A stretch of 64,000 nt of DNA from Mediterraneibacter glycyrrhizinilyticus (GCF_015560805.1 NZ_JADMSO010000007.1:62001-126000), one strand, 5' to 3'; shown: positions 24,668-33,364, counted from the first letter of the stretch. The notes: generated from the sequence alone by a model not told the origin. Numbers and translations: made by a program.

Positions 24668-26473
24668 ATGTCAGAATCAATGAAAGGACTGCATCGTACA
24701 CACCGGTGCGCCGAACTTTCAAAAGCCAATATCGGAGAACAGGTAACCATCATGGGATGGGTACAGAAGAACCGCAATAAAGGCGGACTTGTATTTGTGG
24801 ACGTCCGGGACCGTTCCGGGCTGATCCAGGTTGTATTTGAAGAGGGAAAATCAGACGCTGCGCTGATCGAGAAAGCGGCAGGGCTGCGCGCGGAATATGT
24901 GGTGGCGATCACAGGTACGGTTGCAGCACGTTCCGGTGCGGTCAATGAGAATCTTGCGACCGGAGAAATCGAGGTGATCCCGGATTCCCTGCGGATCCTT
25001 TCCGAATCGGAGACACCGCCGTTCCCGATCGAGGAAAATTCCAAGACAAAAGAAGAACTTCGTCTGAAATACCGTTATCTGGATCTGCGCAGACCGGATC
25101 TGCAGAAAAATCTGATCATGCGCAGTAAAATTGCAACATTGACGAGACAGTTTCTGGCAGATGAGGGATTTTTGGAGATCGAGACTCCGATCCTCGGAAA
25201 GACAACGCCGGAGGGGGCGAGAGATTATCTTGTTCCGAGCCGGATCCATCCGGGAAGTTTTTACGGACTTCCGCAGTCTCCACAGCTTTACAAACAGCTT
25301 TTGATGTGTTCCGGTTACGACCGTTATTTCCAGATCGCAAAATGTTTCCGCGACGAGGATCTGCGTGCCGACAGACAGCCGGAATTTACACAGATCGATA
25401 TGGAGCTTTCTTTTGTAGATGAGAATGATGTGATGGAGATCAACGAGCGTCTTCTTGCGAAGTTATTCAAAGAAGTTCTCGATATTGACGTACAGCTCCC
25501 GATCCCGCGGATGACATGGCAGGAAGCGATGGATCGTTATGGTTCCGATAAGCCGGATACCCGGTTTGGAATGGAACTGGTCGATGTGACAGAGGTTGTC
25601 AAAGACAGTGAATTTGTTGTGTTTAAAGGCGCGATCGAAGCTGGCGGAACTGTCCGTGGTATCAATGCGAAAGGACAGGGCGGCATGCCGAGAAAGAAAA
25701 TCGACAAACTGGTCAGCTTCGCAAAAGATTTCGGGGCGAAAGGGCTGGCATATATCGCAGTTCAGGAAGACGGAACGGTGAAATCTTCTTTCGCGAAATT
25801 TATGACGGAGGAAGAGATGCAGAATCTGATCCAGGCAATGGACGGAGAGAACGGAGATTTACTTCTGTTCGCTGCGGATCGGAATAAAGTGGTTTGGGAT
25901 GTGCTCGGAAACCTGCGTCTGGAACTGGCGCGTCAGATGGAACTTCTCGATAAGAATGAATATAAATTCCTCTGGATCACAGAGTTCCCGCTTCTTGAGT
26001 GGAGCGAGGAGCAGAACCGCTTTACGGCAATGCACCATCCGTTCACGATGCCGATGGAAGAGGATCTGCAGTATCTGGACAGCGATCCGGGCAGAGTGCG
26101 CGCAAAAGCTTACGACATCACTCTGAACGGTAACGAGATCGGCGGAGGAAGTATCCGAATCCACCAGAATGACATTCAGGAGAAGATGTTTGAGGTGCTT
26201 GGATTTACAAAAGAACAGGCATATGAACAGTTTGCGTTCCTTTTGAATGCATTTAAATATGGTGTTCCGCCGCACGCCGGTCTTGCATACGGACTGGATC
26301 GTCTTGTGATGCTGATGGCGAAAGTGGACAGCATCCGTGACGTGATGGCATTCCCGAAAGTAAAAGACGCCTCCTGTCTGATGACGGAAGCGCCGAGTAT
26401 GGCAGATGACAAACAGCTTGCGGAACTCGGACTGGAACTCAGACCGGAAGAGAAAGACAATACCGAAGAATAA
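24668..26473 (+). CDS. aspS: Aspartyl-tRNA synthetase
   Basis: A 601-residue bacterial-type AspRS with an N-terminal OB anticodon-binding domain (VTIMGWVQKNRNKGGLVFVD), class II motif 2 (KCFRDEDLRADRQPEFTQID near 215-235), the bacterial GAD insertion (about 290-420) and motif 3 (GLAYGLDRLVMLM near 540). Whether it charges only Asp or also Asn tRNA cannot be told here. It ends the relA-to-aspS gene string and is followed by a strong terminator. Confidence 0.95.
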   Translation: MSESMKGLHRTHRCAELSKANIGEQVTIMGWVQKNRNKGGLVFVDVRDRSGLIQVVFEEGKSDAALIEKAAGLRAEYVVAITGTVAARSGAVNENLATGEIEVIPDSLRILSESETPPFPIEENSKTKEELRLKYRYLDLRRPDLQKNLIMRSKIATLTRQFLADEGFLEIETPILGKTTPEGARDYLVPSRIHPGSFYGLPQSPQLYKQLLMCSGYDRYFQIAKCFRDEDLRADRQPEFTQIDMELSFVDENDVMEINERLLAKLFKEVLDIDVQLPIPRMTWQEAMDRYGSDKPDTRFGMELVDVTEVVKDSEFVVFKGAIEAGGTVRGINAKGQGGMPRKKIDKLVSFAKDFGAKGLAYIAVQEDGTVKSSFAKFMTEEEMQNLIQAMDGENGDLLLFAADRNKVVWDVLGNLRLELARQMELLDKNEYKFLWITEFPLLEWSEEQNRFTAMHHPFTMPMEEDLQYLDSDPGRVRAKAYDITLNGNEIGGGSIRIHQNDIQEKMFEVLGFTKEQAYEQFAFLLNAFKYGVPPHAGLAYGLDRLVMLMAKVDSIRDVMAFPKVKDASCLMTEAPSMADDKQLAELGLELRPEEKDNTEE

Positions 26474-26510
26474 AAACGAAAGAATAATATAAGAAATTGA
26501 TAAAAGAGAA

Positions 26511-26557
26511 CGAGAACTCCTGCGGCAGAAGAAATTGCTGACAGGAGTTTTCGTTTT
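26511..26557 (+). terminator. Terminator after aspS
   Basis: A 12-bp stem with one wobble, CGAGAACTCCTG (26511-26522) against CAGGAGTTTTCG (26542-26553), is followed by TTTT. Confidence 0.85.
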
Positions 26558-26662
26558 CGTAACGTTAATATACAAGGGGGACTTGGAAGCGCCGGGTAAG
26601 AAATGTTTATATGGAAGATTTTATGTGTATGGAAAGTATTCGCTTTAGGTATATACAGATAC

Positions 26663-26694
26663 AAAAAAACCGTAATCCCTACCGGAATTACGGT
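26663..26694 (-). terminator. Terminator of the tRNA-Gly gene
   Basis: On the minus strand a hairpin built on CCGTAAT/ATTACGG with one bulge is followed by seven T (plus-strand A run 26663-26669), directly after the tRNA 3' end. Confidence 0.85.
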
Positions 26695-26700
26695 CTTAAG

Positions 26701-26773
26701 AGCGATAGACGGGGTTCGAACCCGCGACCCCGACCTTGGCAAGGTCGTACTCTACCAACTGAGCCACTATCGC
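26701..26773 (-). tRNA. tRNA-Gly (anticodon GCC)
   Basis: The minus strand gives a 73-base cloverleaf. The acceptor arm is GCGATAG/CTATCGC with discriminator U; the D arm contains GCTCAGTTGGTAGAGT; the anticodon arm is CGACC-TTGCCAA-GGTCG with anticodon GCC; the T arm is CGGGG/CCCCG around GTTCGAA (GGGTTCGAACCC). CCA is not encoded. It is a single gene with its own promoter and terminator, opposite in strand to its neighbours. Confidence 0.96.
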
Positions 26774-26807
26774 GTTTTGTTTGCGTTCCTCACTTGGAAC
26801 AATACAT

Positions 26808-26836
26808 ACTATACTATAAGGTCTTATAGAAGTCAA
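26808..26836 (-). promoter_or_regulatory. Promoter of the tRNA-Gly gene
   Basis: On the minus strand TTGACT (26831-26836) is 17 bases from TATAGT (26808-26813), placing the start about 25 bases before the tRNA. Confidence 0.75.
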
Positions 26837-26935
26837 CACTTTTTTAAAAATAATGTGTCGGAATTTTTACTAATTTTTCAAACAATTCAGAAAGTTTGTT
26901 TTTAAGATACTACGAGCTGTGAAATTAATAACGCT

Positions 26936-26964
26936 AGTCTTCTTTCAAAATCTATGCTATGATA
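26936..26964 (+). promoter_or_regulatory. Possible promoter of hom
   Basis: An extended -10, TGCTATGAT (TATGAT at 26959-26964), lies about 110 bases before hom; no convincing -35 is seen. The other 300 bases between the tRNA and hom are AT-rich and show no gene or riboswitch that I recognise. Confidence 0.45.
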
Positions 26965-27076
26965 AGTAGCAAAAGTATCAATAGATAGTATGGAATATAT
27001 TTGGGGCACAGGATACCAGATGGATTGTAGGATAGGATGCATACGAAGCTATGAATAAAAACAGGAGGAATAGGAT

Positions 27077-28357
27077 ATGGGAAAGAAGATCAAAGCAGCA
27101 CTTTTGGGAGCAGGAACAGTCGGAACCGGCGTATACAAATTGTTTGAAAGACGTTCCGACGTCATGGAGCAGACTGTGGGCGCCGAGCTGGAACTGAAAA
27201 AGATCCTGGTACACAGCCTTGGGAAAAAGAGAGCGGGAATTGACGAAAGCCTCTTGACGGATGACTGGAATGAGATTTTGAATGACGATGAGATCCGGAT
27301 CGTGATCGAAGTGATGGGCGGGATCGAACCGGCGAAAACTTATATCCTGGATGCGCTGCATGCCGGAAAGCATGTCGTGACGGCCAATAAAGATCTGATC
27401 GCGGTTTATGGAAGAGAGCTTCTGGATGCGGCAGAAGAGCAGCATTGCGATCTGTTGTTTGAGGCGGCGGTAGCGGGAGCAATCCCGATCATCCGTCCGT
27501 TAAAGCAGTGTCTTGCGGCAAATGAGATCAGTGAGGTGCTTGGGATCGTAAACGGTACGACAAACTATATCCTGACAAGAATGTTTGAGGATCATATGGA
27601 TTTTGAGACGGCGCTGGCAAAAGCGACGGAGCTTGGCTATGCGGAGGCGGACCCGACGGCAGATGTGGAGGGACTGGATGCCGGAAGAAAAATGGCGATC
27701 ATGTCCTCGATCGCATTTCATTCACGAGTGGTTTTTGACGATGTGTATACAGAGGGAATCACTAAGATCACATCCAAAGACATTGAATATGCAAGGGAAT
27801 TTGACAGTGTGATCAAATTGCTCGGTGTTGCGAGAAACACAGACAAAGGGATCGAAGTCGGCGTATATCCGGTGATGCTCCATAAAGATCATCCGCTTGC
27901 ATCGGTCCGGGATTCGTTCAATGCAGTGTTTGTGCACGGAGATGCGGTGGACGACGCGATGTTTTATGGCAGAGGGGCAGGAGAACTGCCGACAGCGAGC
28001 GCGGTCATGGGAGATGTGATCGATGTGGCGAGAAATCTGGAATATCACTGCAACGGTCGGATCAGCTGCACCTGCTATAAAGAAGAACCTGTCAAAGCAT
28101 TTGATGAAGTGAAGAATAAGTTTTTCCTGCGGATGCAGGTGAAAAACACATACGGTGTACTGGCTTGTATCACAAAAGTATTCGGAGATCATAAGGTCAG
28201 CATTGCGCGGGTCGTTCAGAAAGCGGCAGAGGGCGAGAGAGCGGAACTTGTGATCGGAACGGAGAAAGTAAAAGAATATCATTTGAAAGATGCATTACGG
28301 GAATTGAAAGAAATGGAGAATATCTACGAGATCAGCAGCGTCATCCGGGAGTATTGA
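27077..28357 (+). CDS. hom: Homoserine dehydrogenase
   Basis: A 426-residue enzyme that reduces aspartate semialdehyde to homoserine for threonine and methionine synthesis. It has an N-terminal NAD(P) Rossmann motif (LLGAGTVGTGV, residues 9-19), the catalytic homoserine dehydrogenase domain (TANKDLIA near 103 and ATELGYAEADPTADVEGLDA near 195-214) and a C-terminal ACT domain (from about 345), which usually gives feedback control by threonine. AGGAGG precedes the ATG. A MarR regulator follows 24 bases on. Confidence 0.94.
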   Translation: MGKKIKAALLGAGTVGTGVYKLFERRSDVMEQTVGAELELKKILVHSLGKKRAGIDESLLTDDWNEILNDDEIRIVIEVMGGIEPAKTYILDALHAGKHVVTANKDLIAVYGRELLDAAEEQHCDLLFEAAVAGAIPIIRPLKQCLAANEISEVLGIVNGTTNYILTRMFEDHMDFETALAKATELGYAEADPTADVEGLDAGRKMAIMSSIAFHSRVVFDDVYTEGITKITSKDIEYAREFDSVIKLLGVARNTDKGIEVGVYPVMLHKDHPLASVRDSFNAVFVHGDAVDDAMFYGRGAGELPTASAVMGDVIDVARNLEYHCNGRISCTCYKEEPVKAFDEVKNKFFLRMQVKNTYGVLACITKVFGDHKVSIARVVQKAAEGERAELVIGTEKVKEYHLKDALRELKEMENIYEISSVIREY

Positions 28358-28381
28358 GTTCTGAAAAGGCAGGGATAAAAG

Positions 28382-28816
28382 ATGGAGAAACGAGGGTATC
28401 CGATCGGATTTACTGTAAAGCAGATCAATAATATTTATGAGAAAGATCTCAATGAAAATCTGAAGCAGCTTGGGATCACCGCATCACAGTGCGCGGTACT
28501 GGATTTTTTGCTTCATACTAATAAAGAAGAGGTCAACCAGCGGGACGTGGAGCGCGGGCTTAGTCTGAAAAACCCGACGGTGACGGGACTTTTGAAGCGG
28601 CTGGAAGAGAAAGGTTTTATTTTTTGTGTGCCGAATACGGCGGATAAGCGGAAGAAGAATATTTTTCTGACAGAAAAAGCGTATGATATTCAGCGTAAAA
28701 TGGAAGCGAACCGCCGGAAACTGGACCGACAGCTTACGAGAGGACTGACAAAAAAGGAAGTTGCCGCATTGGAGCGGGGACTGGAAAAGGTTCTGTATAA
28801 TATTGCAGAACCATAA
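28382..28816 (+). CDS. MarR-family transcriptional regulator
   Basis: A 144-residue protein with a MarR-type winged helix (ITASQCAVLDFLLHTNKEEV, then LKNPTVTGLLKRLEEKGFI as recognition helix, then VPNTADKRKKNIFLTEKA as wing). Such proteins are dimeric repressors that respond to small molecules or oxidants. It lies between hom and thyA; target and ligand are unknown. Confidence 0.88.
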   Translation: MEKRGYPIGFTVKQINNIYEKDLNENLKQLGITASQCAVLDFLLHTNKEEVNQRDVERGLSLKNPTVTGLLKRLEEKGFIFCVPNTADKRKKNIFLTEKAYDIQRKMEANRRKLDRQLTRGLTKKEVAALERGLEKVLYNIAEP

Positions 28817-28839
28817 AGTTGGAGAGGAGACAAAAAGAA

Positions 28840-29688
28840 ATGAGTTATGCAGATAAAGTGTTTATCGACATGTGCAGAGATATTATTGAGAACGGGACAA
28901 GTACGGAGGGAGAGAAAGTCCGTCCGGTATGGGAGGACGGAACTCCGGCATATACCGTGAAAAAATTCGGCGTGGTGAACCGTTATGATCTGTCAAAGGA
29001 ATTTCCGGCGCTGACTTTGAGACGGACCGGAATCAAAAGCTGTACCGACGAGCTGCTTTGGATCTGGCAGAAAAAATCCAATAATATCCACGATCTGAAC
29101 AGTCATATCTGGGACAGTTGGGCGGATGAAGACGGCTCTATCGGAAAAGCATATGGGTATCAGATGCAGGTAAAACATCAGTACCGGGAGGGCATGATGG
29201 ATCAGGTGGATCGTGTGATCTACGACTTGAAACACAATCCGTACAGCCGTCGGATCATGACAAATATCTATGTGCATCAGGATCTGCATGAGATGAACCT
29301 GTATCCGTGCGCATACAGCATGACATTTAATGTGACAAAAGAGCCGGACAGCGAAAAACTGACGCTCAACGGGATTTTGAACCAGCGTTCACAGGATGTG
29401 CTTGCGGCGAACAACTGGAACGTCTGCCAGTATGCGGTACTTCTTCATATGCTGGCGCAGGTATGTGATATGAAAGTCGGAGAATTTGTTCATGTGATCG
29501 CAGACGCGCACATTTATGACCGGCATATCCCGCTGATCAAAGAATTGATCGAACGGGAACCGCTTCCGGCGCCGACGTTCTGGCTCAATCCGGAAGTGAA
29601 AGACTTTTATCAGTTTACAACGGACGATGTACGTCTGGAAAATTACGAGACACATCCGCAGATCAAAAATATACCGATTGCAGTTTAA
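28840..29688 (+). CDS. thyA: Thymidylate synthase, ThyA-type
   Basis: A 282-residue ThyA-family protein that would make dTMP from dUMP with methylene-tetrahydrofolate. Visible are the phosphate-binding arginines in NPYSRRIMTNIYV, the nucleophile cysteine in LYPCAYSM, and the dUMP-binding segment QRSQDVLAANNWNV, then HVIADAHIYDRH. The usual PCH after the cysteine is PCA and LGxPFN is LAANNWN, a divergent but recognisable form. ATG 28840 follows GGAGAGGAG by ten bases. The next gene is dfrA, which regenerates the folate that ThyA oxidises. Confidence 0.87.
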   Translation: MSYADKVFIDMCRDIIENGTSTEGEKVRPVWEDGTPAYTVKKFGVVNRYDLSKEFPALTLRRTGIKSCTDELLWIWQKKSNNIHDLNSHIWDSWADEDGSIGKAYGYQMQVKHQYREGMMDQVDRVIYDLKHNPYSRRIMTNIYVHQDLHEMNLYPCAYSMTFNVTKEPDSEKLTLNGILNQRSQDVLAANNWNVCQYAVLLHMLAQVCDMKVGEFVHVIADAHIYDRHIPLIKELIEREPLPAPTFWLNPEVKDFYQFTTDDVRLENYETHPQIKNIPIAV

Positions 29689-29719
29689 AGAACAAAAACA
29701 AGGAAAAGAGGAAAAAAGA

Positions 29720-30208
29720 ATGAATGTGATTGCAGCAGTAGACAGCAACTGGGCGATTGGGAACAAGAACCGGCTTTTGACGAGTATTCCGGCGGATATG
29801 AAATTTTTCAGGGAAAAGACAAGCGGTCATGTCGTAGTGATGGGAAGAAAGACATTGGAGAGCTTTCCCAACGGTCTTCCGCTGAAAAACCGCACGAATA
29901 TCGTGTTGACGGGCAATCGTGACTACAAGGTCAAAGATGCCGTGATCGTGCATACAAAGGATGAGCTTTTGGAAGAACTGAAAAAATACGATTCCGAGGA
30001 AATCTATATCATCGGAGGAGAAAGCGTATACCGGATGATGCTTCCATACTGTGATACCGCTTATATTACAAAGATCGACCATGCTTATGAGGCCGACACG
30101 CATTTTCCGAACCTGGATGAACTGGAAGATTGGAAGATGACGCAGGTAAGCGACGAACAGACGTGTTTTGATCTGGAATATGTTTTTTCGGTATACCGCA
30201 GGGGATAA
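29720..30208 (+). CDS. dfrA: Dihydrofolate reductase
   Basis: A 162-residue dihydrofolate reductase. The N-terminal IAAVDSNWAIGNKNRLL, the NADPH-binding VVVMGRKTLESFPNGLPL and the IYIIGGESVYRMML segment are all in place. It reduces the dihydrofolate produced by thymidylate synthase, encoded 31 bases upstream, so the two form a functional pair. The upstream in-frame extension runs into thyA and is rejected. Confidence 0.93.
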   Translation: MNVIAAVDSNWAIGNKNRLLTSIPADMKFFREKTSGHVVVMGRKTLESFPNGLPLKNRTNIVLTGNRDYKVKDAVIVHTKDELLEELKKYDSEEIYIIGGESVYRMMLPYCDTAYITKIDHAYEADTHFPNLDELEDWKMTQVSDEQTCFDLEYVFSVYRRG

Positions 30209-30229
30209 GACGCATATACTGGTCTCGGG

Positions 30230-30688
30230 GTGAAAATATTGTTCGATCGAAAAACAAAACCGGAAGCCTATGCCAAAATAAAAGGAGACGGGAATCATCC
30301 GAAGATCACGGGAATGGTTTCTTTCTTTGAAGTATACGGAGGAACCGTCGTATCTGTTGAAGTAAAAGGACTGCGGGATGATAACTTCCATGGATTTCAT
30401 ATCCATGCGGGAAGTACATGTACGGGAACAAAAGACGTGCCGTTTCAAAATGCAGACGGACATTATAATCCGAACAAGACCGGACATCCGGATCATGCTG
30501 GTGATCTGCCGCCTGTTTTGGCGAATAACGGAAATGTATGGATGATGTTCTACACGACGAGATTTTACCCGGAAGACATCATCGGAAAGACTGTGGTCAT
30601 CCATGAAAAGCGCGATGATTTTAAAACGCAGCCGTCCGGAGATGCAGGCGCGATGATCGCCTGCGGAGAGATCGTGGAGATGATCTGA
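30230..30688 (+). CDS. Cu/Zn superoxide dismutase family protein, cytoplasmic
   Basis: A 152-residue protein of the Cu/Zn-SOD family. The metal ligands seem complete: H57 and H59 (HGFHIH), H78 (GHYN), H86, H89 and D92 (HPDHAGD), and H125 (VVIHEKRDDF); the disulfide cysteines correspond to C64 and C145. Two oddities stand out. There is no signal peptide, and the guidance arginine expected in GNAGSRLACG is methionine (GDAGAMIACG). The H86-H89 spacing is also shorter than usual. The start is GTG 30230 after GGTCTCGGGG, with no ATG alternative. It may be a real but unusual SOD or a copper-binding relative. Confidence 0.8.
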   Translation: MKILFDRKTKPEAYAKIKGDGNHPKITGMVSFFEVYGGTVVSVEVKGLRDDNFHGFHIHAGSTCTGTKDVPFQNADGHYNPNKTGHPDHAGDLPPVLANNGNVWMMFYTTRFYPEDIIGKTVVIHEKRDDFKTQPSGDAGAMIACGEIVEMI

Positions 30689-30761
30689 CGGCATGTGCTG
30701 CGTTGTGCGCAGACGTTGGAAATCCTGCATACAGACATTAAAATACATCAAGAAAGCGACA

Positions 30762-30790
30762 TTGACAAAGCAAAAAGCACACCGTATAAT
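30762..30790 (+). promoter_or_regulatory. Consensus promoter of ilvBN
   Basis: TTGACA (30762-30767), 17-base spacer, TATAAT (30785-30790): a perfect sigma-A promoter about 260 bases before ilvB. Confidence 0.92.
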
Positions 30791-30876
30791 AAATGTAACT
30801 TTTCGCTGGAATGAGGAGAAGAGGGAGAAGACATTGATGGAACATGCGGTATTTGCACCGGCAGAGAGCCGGGAAG

Positions 30877-30933
30877 TTTTTGATTTCAGAGATAATTTTT
30901 GACTTCAGAGATGCTTTTTGATTTCACGGATGC
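30877..30933 (+). repeat. Three tandem 19-base repeats in the ilvB leader
   Basis: TTTTTGATTTCAGAGATAA, TTTTTGACTTCAGAGATGC and TTTTTGATTTCACGGATGC follow one another without gaps, with three to five differences between copies. The unit is not a multiple of three, so it is not a protein repeat. Confidence 0.85.
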
Positions 30934-30947
30934 CGCGGATAACGATT

Positions 30948-30978
30948 CGCCCTGAGCTTGGAAGCTTGGGGCGTTTTT
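30948..30978 (+). terminator. Leader terminator upstream of ilvB
   Basis: CGCCC/GGGCG and AGCTT/AAGCT arms, with a small internal mismatch, are followed by TTTTT (30974-30978), 72 bases before the ilvB ATG. Confidence 0.82.
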
Positions 30979-31050
30979 CATTACAAAAGTAGGGATTTTG
31001 TTTTGCCGGGCAGGATCGGCTGTATGAAAAACAGATAAGGAGGCAGAGGG

Positions 31051-32769
31051 ATGAGACAGATTTCAGGAAATAAGTTGTTGGTAAAAGCATTAAAAGAAGA
31101 GGGCGTGGATACGATTTTTGGTTATCCGGGGGCCTGTACGATCGACATCAGTGACGAATTGTACAAGCAGGATGAGATCCGGGTGATCTTACCGCGTCAT
31201 GAGCAGGCGCTTGTTCATGAAGCGGACGCTTATGCAAGGACGACCGGGAAAGTCGGCGTATGCCTTGTGACCAGCGGTCCGGGAGCAACTAATCTGGTGA
31301 CGGGGCTTGCAACTGCGAATTATGACAGTGTCCCGCTTGTTTGTTTTACCGGACAGGTAGCGAGACATTTGATCGGGAACGATGCGTTTCAGGAAGTGGA
31401 TATTGTCGGGATCACGAGAAGCATTACCAAATACGGCGTGACTGTCCGGGATCGTGCGGATCTGGGACGGATCATCAAAGAAGCGTTCTACATTGCAAGA
31501 ACCGGAAAGCCGGGACCTGTCCTGATCGATCTTCCGAAAGATGTGATGGCGGAGCTGGGAAGCGCCGAATATCCGAAAGAAGTCAACATCCGCGGATATA
31601 AGCCGAATACAAACGTACATATCGGGCAGTTAAAGCGCGCATTGAAGATGCTTCATAAAGCGAAACGTCCGTTGTTTCTGGCGGGAGGCGGCGTCAACAT
31701 CGCGCGCGCCAATGCAGTGTTTACCGAGGTGGTTGAAAAGACCAATGTGCCGGTTGTCACAACGGTGATGGGAAGAGGGGCGATCTCGACGGATCATCCG
31801 CTTTATATAGGAAATTTGGGAATGCACGGCGCTTATGCGGCGAATATGGCAGTCAGTGAATGTGATCTTTTATTCTCCATCGGAACCCGGTTTAATGATC
31901 GGATCACCGGAAAACTGCATGCATTTGCACCGAAAGCGACGATCGTGCATATCGATATTGACACCGCTTCGATCTCCAGAAATATCCATGTGGACATTCC
32001 GATCGTGGCGGATGCGAAAGCGGTGATCGAGAAGATGAATGAATATGTGGAACCATGCGGCAGTGAGAAATGGCTTGGGAAGATCGAGGGATGGAAAAAA
32101 GAACATCCGCTGGATATGAAGAAACATGGGGCGATGGGACCGAAAGACATTATCGATGCGATCAACCGTCAGTTCGAGGAGGCGATCATTGTCACGGATG
32201 TGGGACAGCACCAGATGTTTGCAGCCCAGTATACGGAGATCACCGAGAAAAAGAAGATCATCATGTCCGGAGGATTGGGAACGATGGGATACGGATTCCC
32301 CGGCGCGATCGGCGCCAAACTCGGCAATCCGGATACCCCGGTGATCGCGATCTCCGGCGACGGCGGTATGCAGATGAACATTCAGGAGTTTGCGACCGCA
32401 GTGCTGGAAGAACTTCCGCTTGTGTTATGTGTGCTGAACAATACCTATCTTGGGATGGTGCGGCAGTGGCAGAAGCTGTTTTACGGAAAACGTTACGGTA
32501 TGACGAACCTCAGATCCGGCGCACTGTTTCGACGGACCAATGGGGAGGAGATGCCGGAGTACACGCCGGATTTTGTGAAGCTGGCAGAGAGTTACGGGGC
32601 GAAAGGAATCCGTGTGACGAAGCCGGAAGAGATCGAACCGGCATTTGAAGAAGCGAAGAAGAATACAAAAGTCCCGACATTGATCGAATTTATCATTGAT
32701 CCGGAAGAAATGGTTTATCCGATGATCAAACCGGGCGGAACACTGGAAGAAATGATTCTGGATTGTTGA
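31051..32769 (+). CDS. ilvB: Acetolactate synthase, large (catalytic) subunit
   Basis: A 572-residue thiamine-diphosphate enzyme catalysing the first shared step of valine, leucine and isoleucine synthesis. The N-terminal domain has GYPGACTIDISDEL and the catalytic glutamate in RHEQALVHEADAYAR; the central domain has GGGVNIARAN; the C-terminal ThDP motif runs GDGGMQMNIQEFATA with LNNTYLGMVRQWQ after it. AAGGAGG precedes the ATG. The regulatory subunit gene follows 19 bases on. Confidence 0.95.
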   Translation: MRQISGNKLLVKALKEEGVDTIFGYPGACTIDISDELYKQDEIRVILPRHEQALVHEADAYARTTGKVGVCLVTSGPGATNLVTGLATANYDSVPLVCFTGQVARHLIGNDAFQEVDIVGITRSITKYGVTVRDRADLGRIIKEAFYIARTGKPGPVLIDLPKDVMAELGSAEYPKEVNIRGYKPNTNVHIGQLKRALKMLHKAKRPLFLAGGGVNIARANAVFTEVVEKTNVPVVTTVMGRGAISTDHPLYIGNLGMHGAYAANMAVSECDLLFSIGTRFNDRITGKLHAFAPKATIVHIDIDTASISRNIHVDIPIVADAKAVIEKMNEYVEPCGSEKWLGKIEGWKKEHPLDMKKHGAMGPKDIIDAINRQFEEAIIVTDVGQHQMFAAQYTEITEKKKIIMSGGLGTMGYGFPGAIGAKLGNPDTPVIAISGDGGMQMNIQEFATAVLEELPLVLCVLNNTYLGMVRQWQKLFYGKRYGMTNLRSGALFRRTNGEEMPEYTPDFVKLAESYGAKGIRVTKPEEIEPAFEEAKKNTKVPTLIEFIIDPEEMVYPMIKPGGTLEEMILDC

Positions 32770-32788
32770 TAGAAAAGGAGGCAGGACG

Positions 32789-33298
32789 ATGGAGAATCAT
32801 ATGAAGAAAAGATGGATCTCACTTTATGTAGAAAATCAGGTGGGCGTACTTTCCAAGATTTCCGGATTGTTTTCGGGAAAATCTTACAATTTGGACAGTC
32901 TGACTGTCGGAACGACCGAAGATCCGACGGTATCCCGTATGACGATCGCGACGGTCAGCGATGACGAGACGTTTGAGCAGATCAAAAAGCAGCTGAACCG
33001 TCTTGTGGAAGTAATCAAAGTCATTGATTTTACCGATGTGTTTGTACGGATGAAAGAGATTTTATATATCAAAGTGCGTAAATGTACGCCGGAAGATAAG
33101 GCGGAGTTATTCCAGATTGCGGAGACATTCAAAGCGCGGGTGATCGATTATGGAAAAGACAGCCTGCTTCTGGAATTTGTGCAGACGGCAACCAAAAATG
33201 ACGCTGTGATCAAACTGATGAAAGAAGAATTTAAAGATATCGAAGTCGTCCGCGGCGGAAGCGTGGGGATCGAATCGATCAGCATGATGGAACGATAA
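32789..33298 (+). CDS. ilvN: Acetolactate synthase, small (regulatory) subunit
   Basis: A 169-residue protein with an N-terminal ACT domain (WISLYVENQVGVLSKISGLF, residues 8-27) and the IlvN/IlvH C-terminal domain (EILYIKVRKC, near 90). It binds valine and controls the large subunit. ATG 32789 follows AAGGAGGCAG; a second ATG four codons on is possible. It is co-transcribed with ilvB. Confidence 0.94.
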   Translation: MENHMKKRWISLYVENQVGVLSKISGLFSGKSYNLDSLTVGTTEDPTVSRMTIATVSDDETFEQIKKQLNRLVEVIKVIDFTDVFVRMKEILYIKVRKCTPEDKAELFQIAETFKARVIDYGKDSLLLEFVQTATKNDAVIKLMKEEFKDIEVVRGGSVGIESISMMER

Positions 33299-33364
33299 GC
33301 GCAGGGCGGATTTGCCGGTTTATTGTCCGGCGTGTTATTTCGAGACAAAAAACAGAGTGCACTC

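Larger units (their letters stand above)
30797..31050 (+). promoter_or_regulatory. ilvB leader with short ORF, tandem repeats and terminator
   Basis: The region between the promoter and ilvB has three parts. A possible leader peptide (ATG 30837, stop 30900-30902, 21 residues, four of them Phe) follows AGAGGGAG. Three 19-base tandem repeats (30877-30895, 30896-30914, 30915-30933; consensus TTTTTGAYTTCASRGATRM) overlap its end. An intrinsic terminator sits at 30948-30978. This arrangement suggests transcription attenuation. No T-box sequence is seen, although Firmicutes ilv operons often have one. Confidence 0.6.

Noticed and set aside
26557-27076. Riboswitch or T-box before hom
   Set aside because: Apart from the tRNA gene and weak promoter elements no conserved aptamer core is visible.
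30693-30902. 69-codon ORF upstream of ilvB
   Set aside because: It runs through the consensus promoter; only its last 21 codons could be expressed as a leader peptide.
30797-31050. T-box riboswitch before ilvB
   Set aside because: No T-box core (TGGNACCGCG) or stem I motif is found; the terminator lacks a matching antiterminator.
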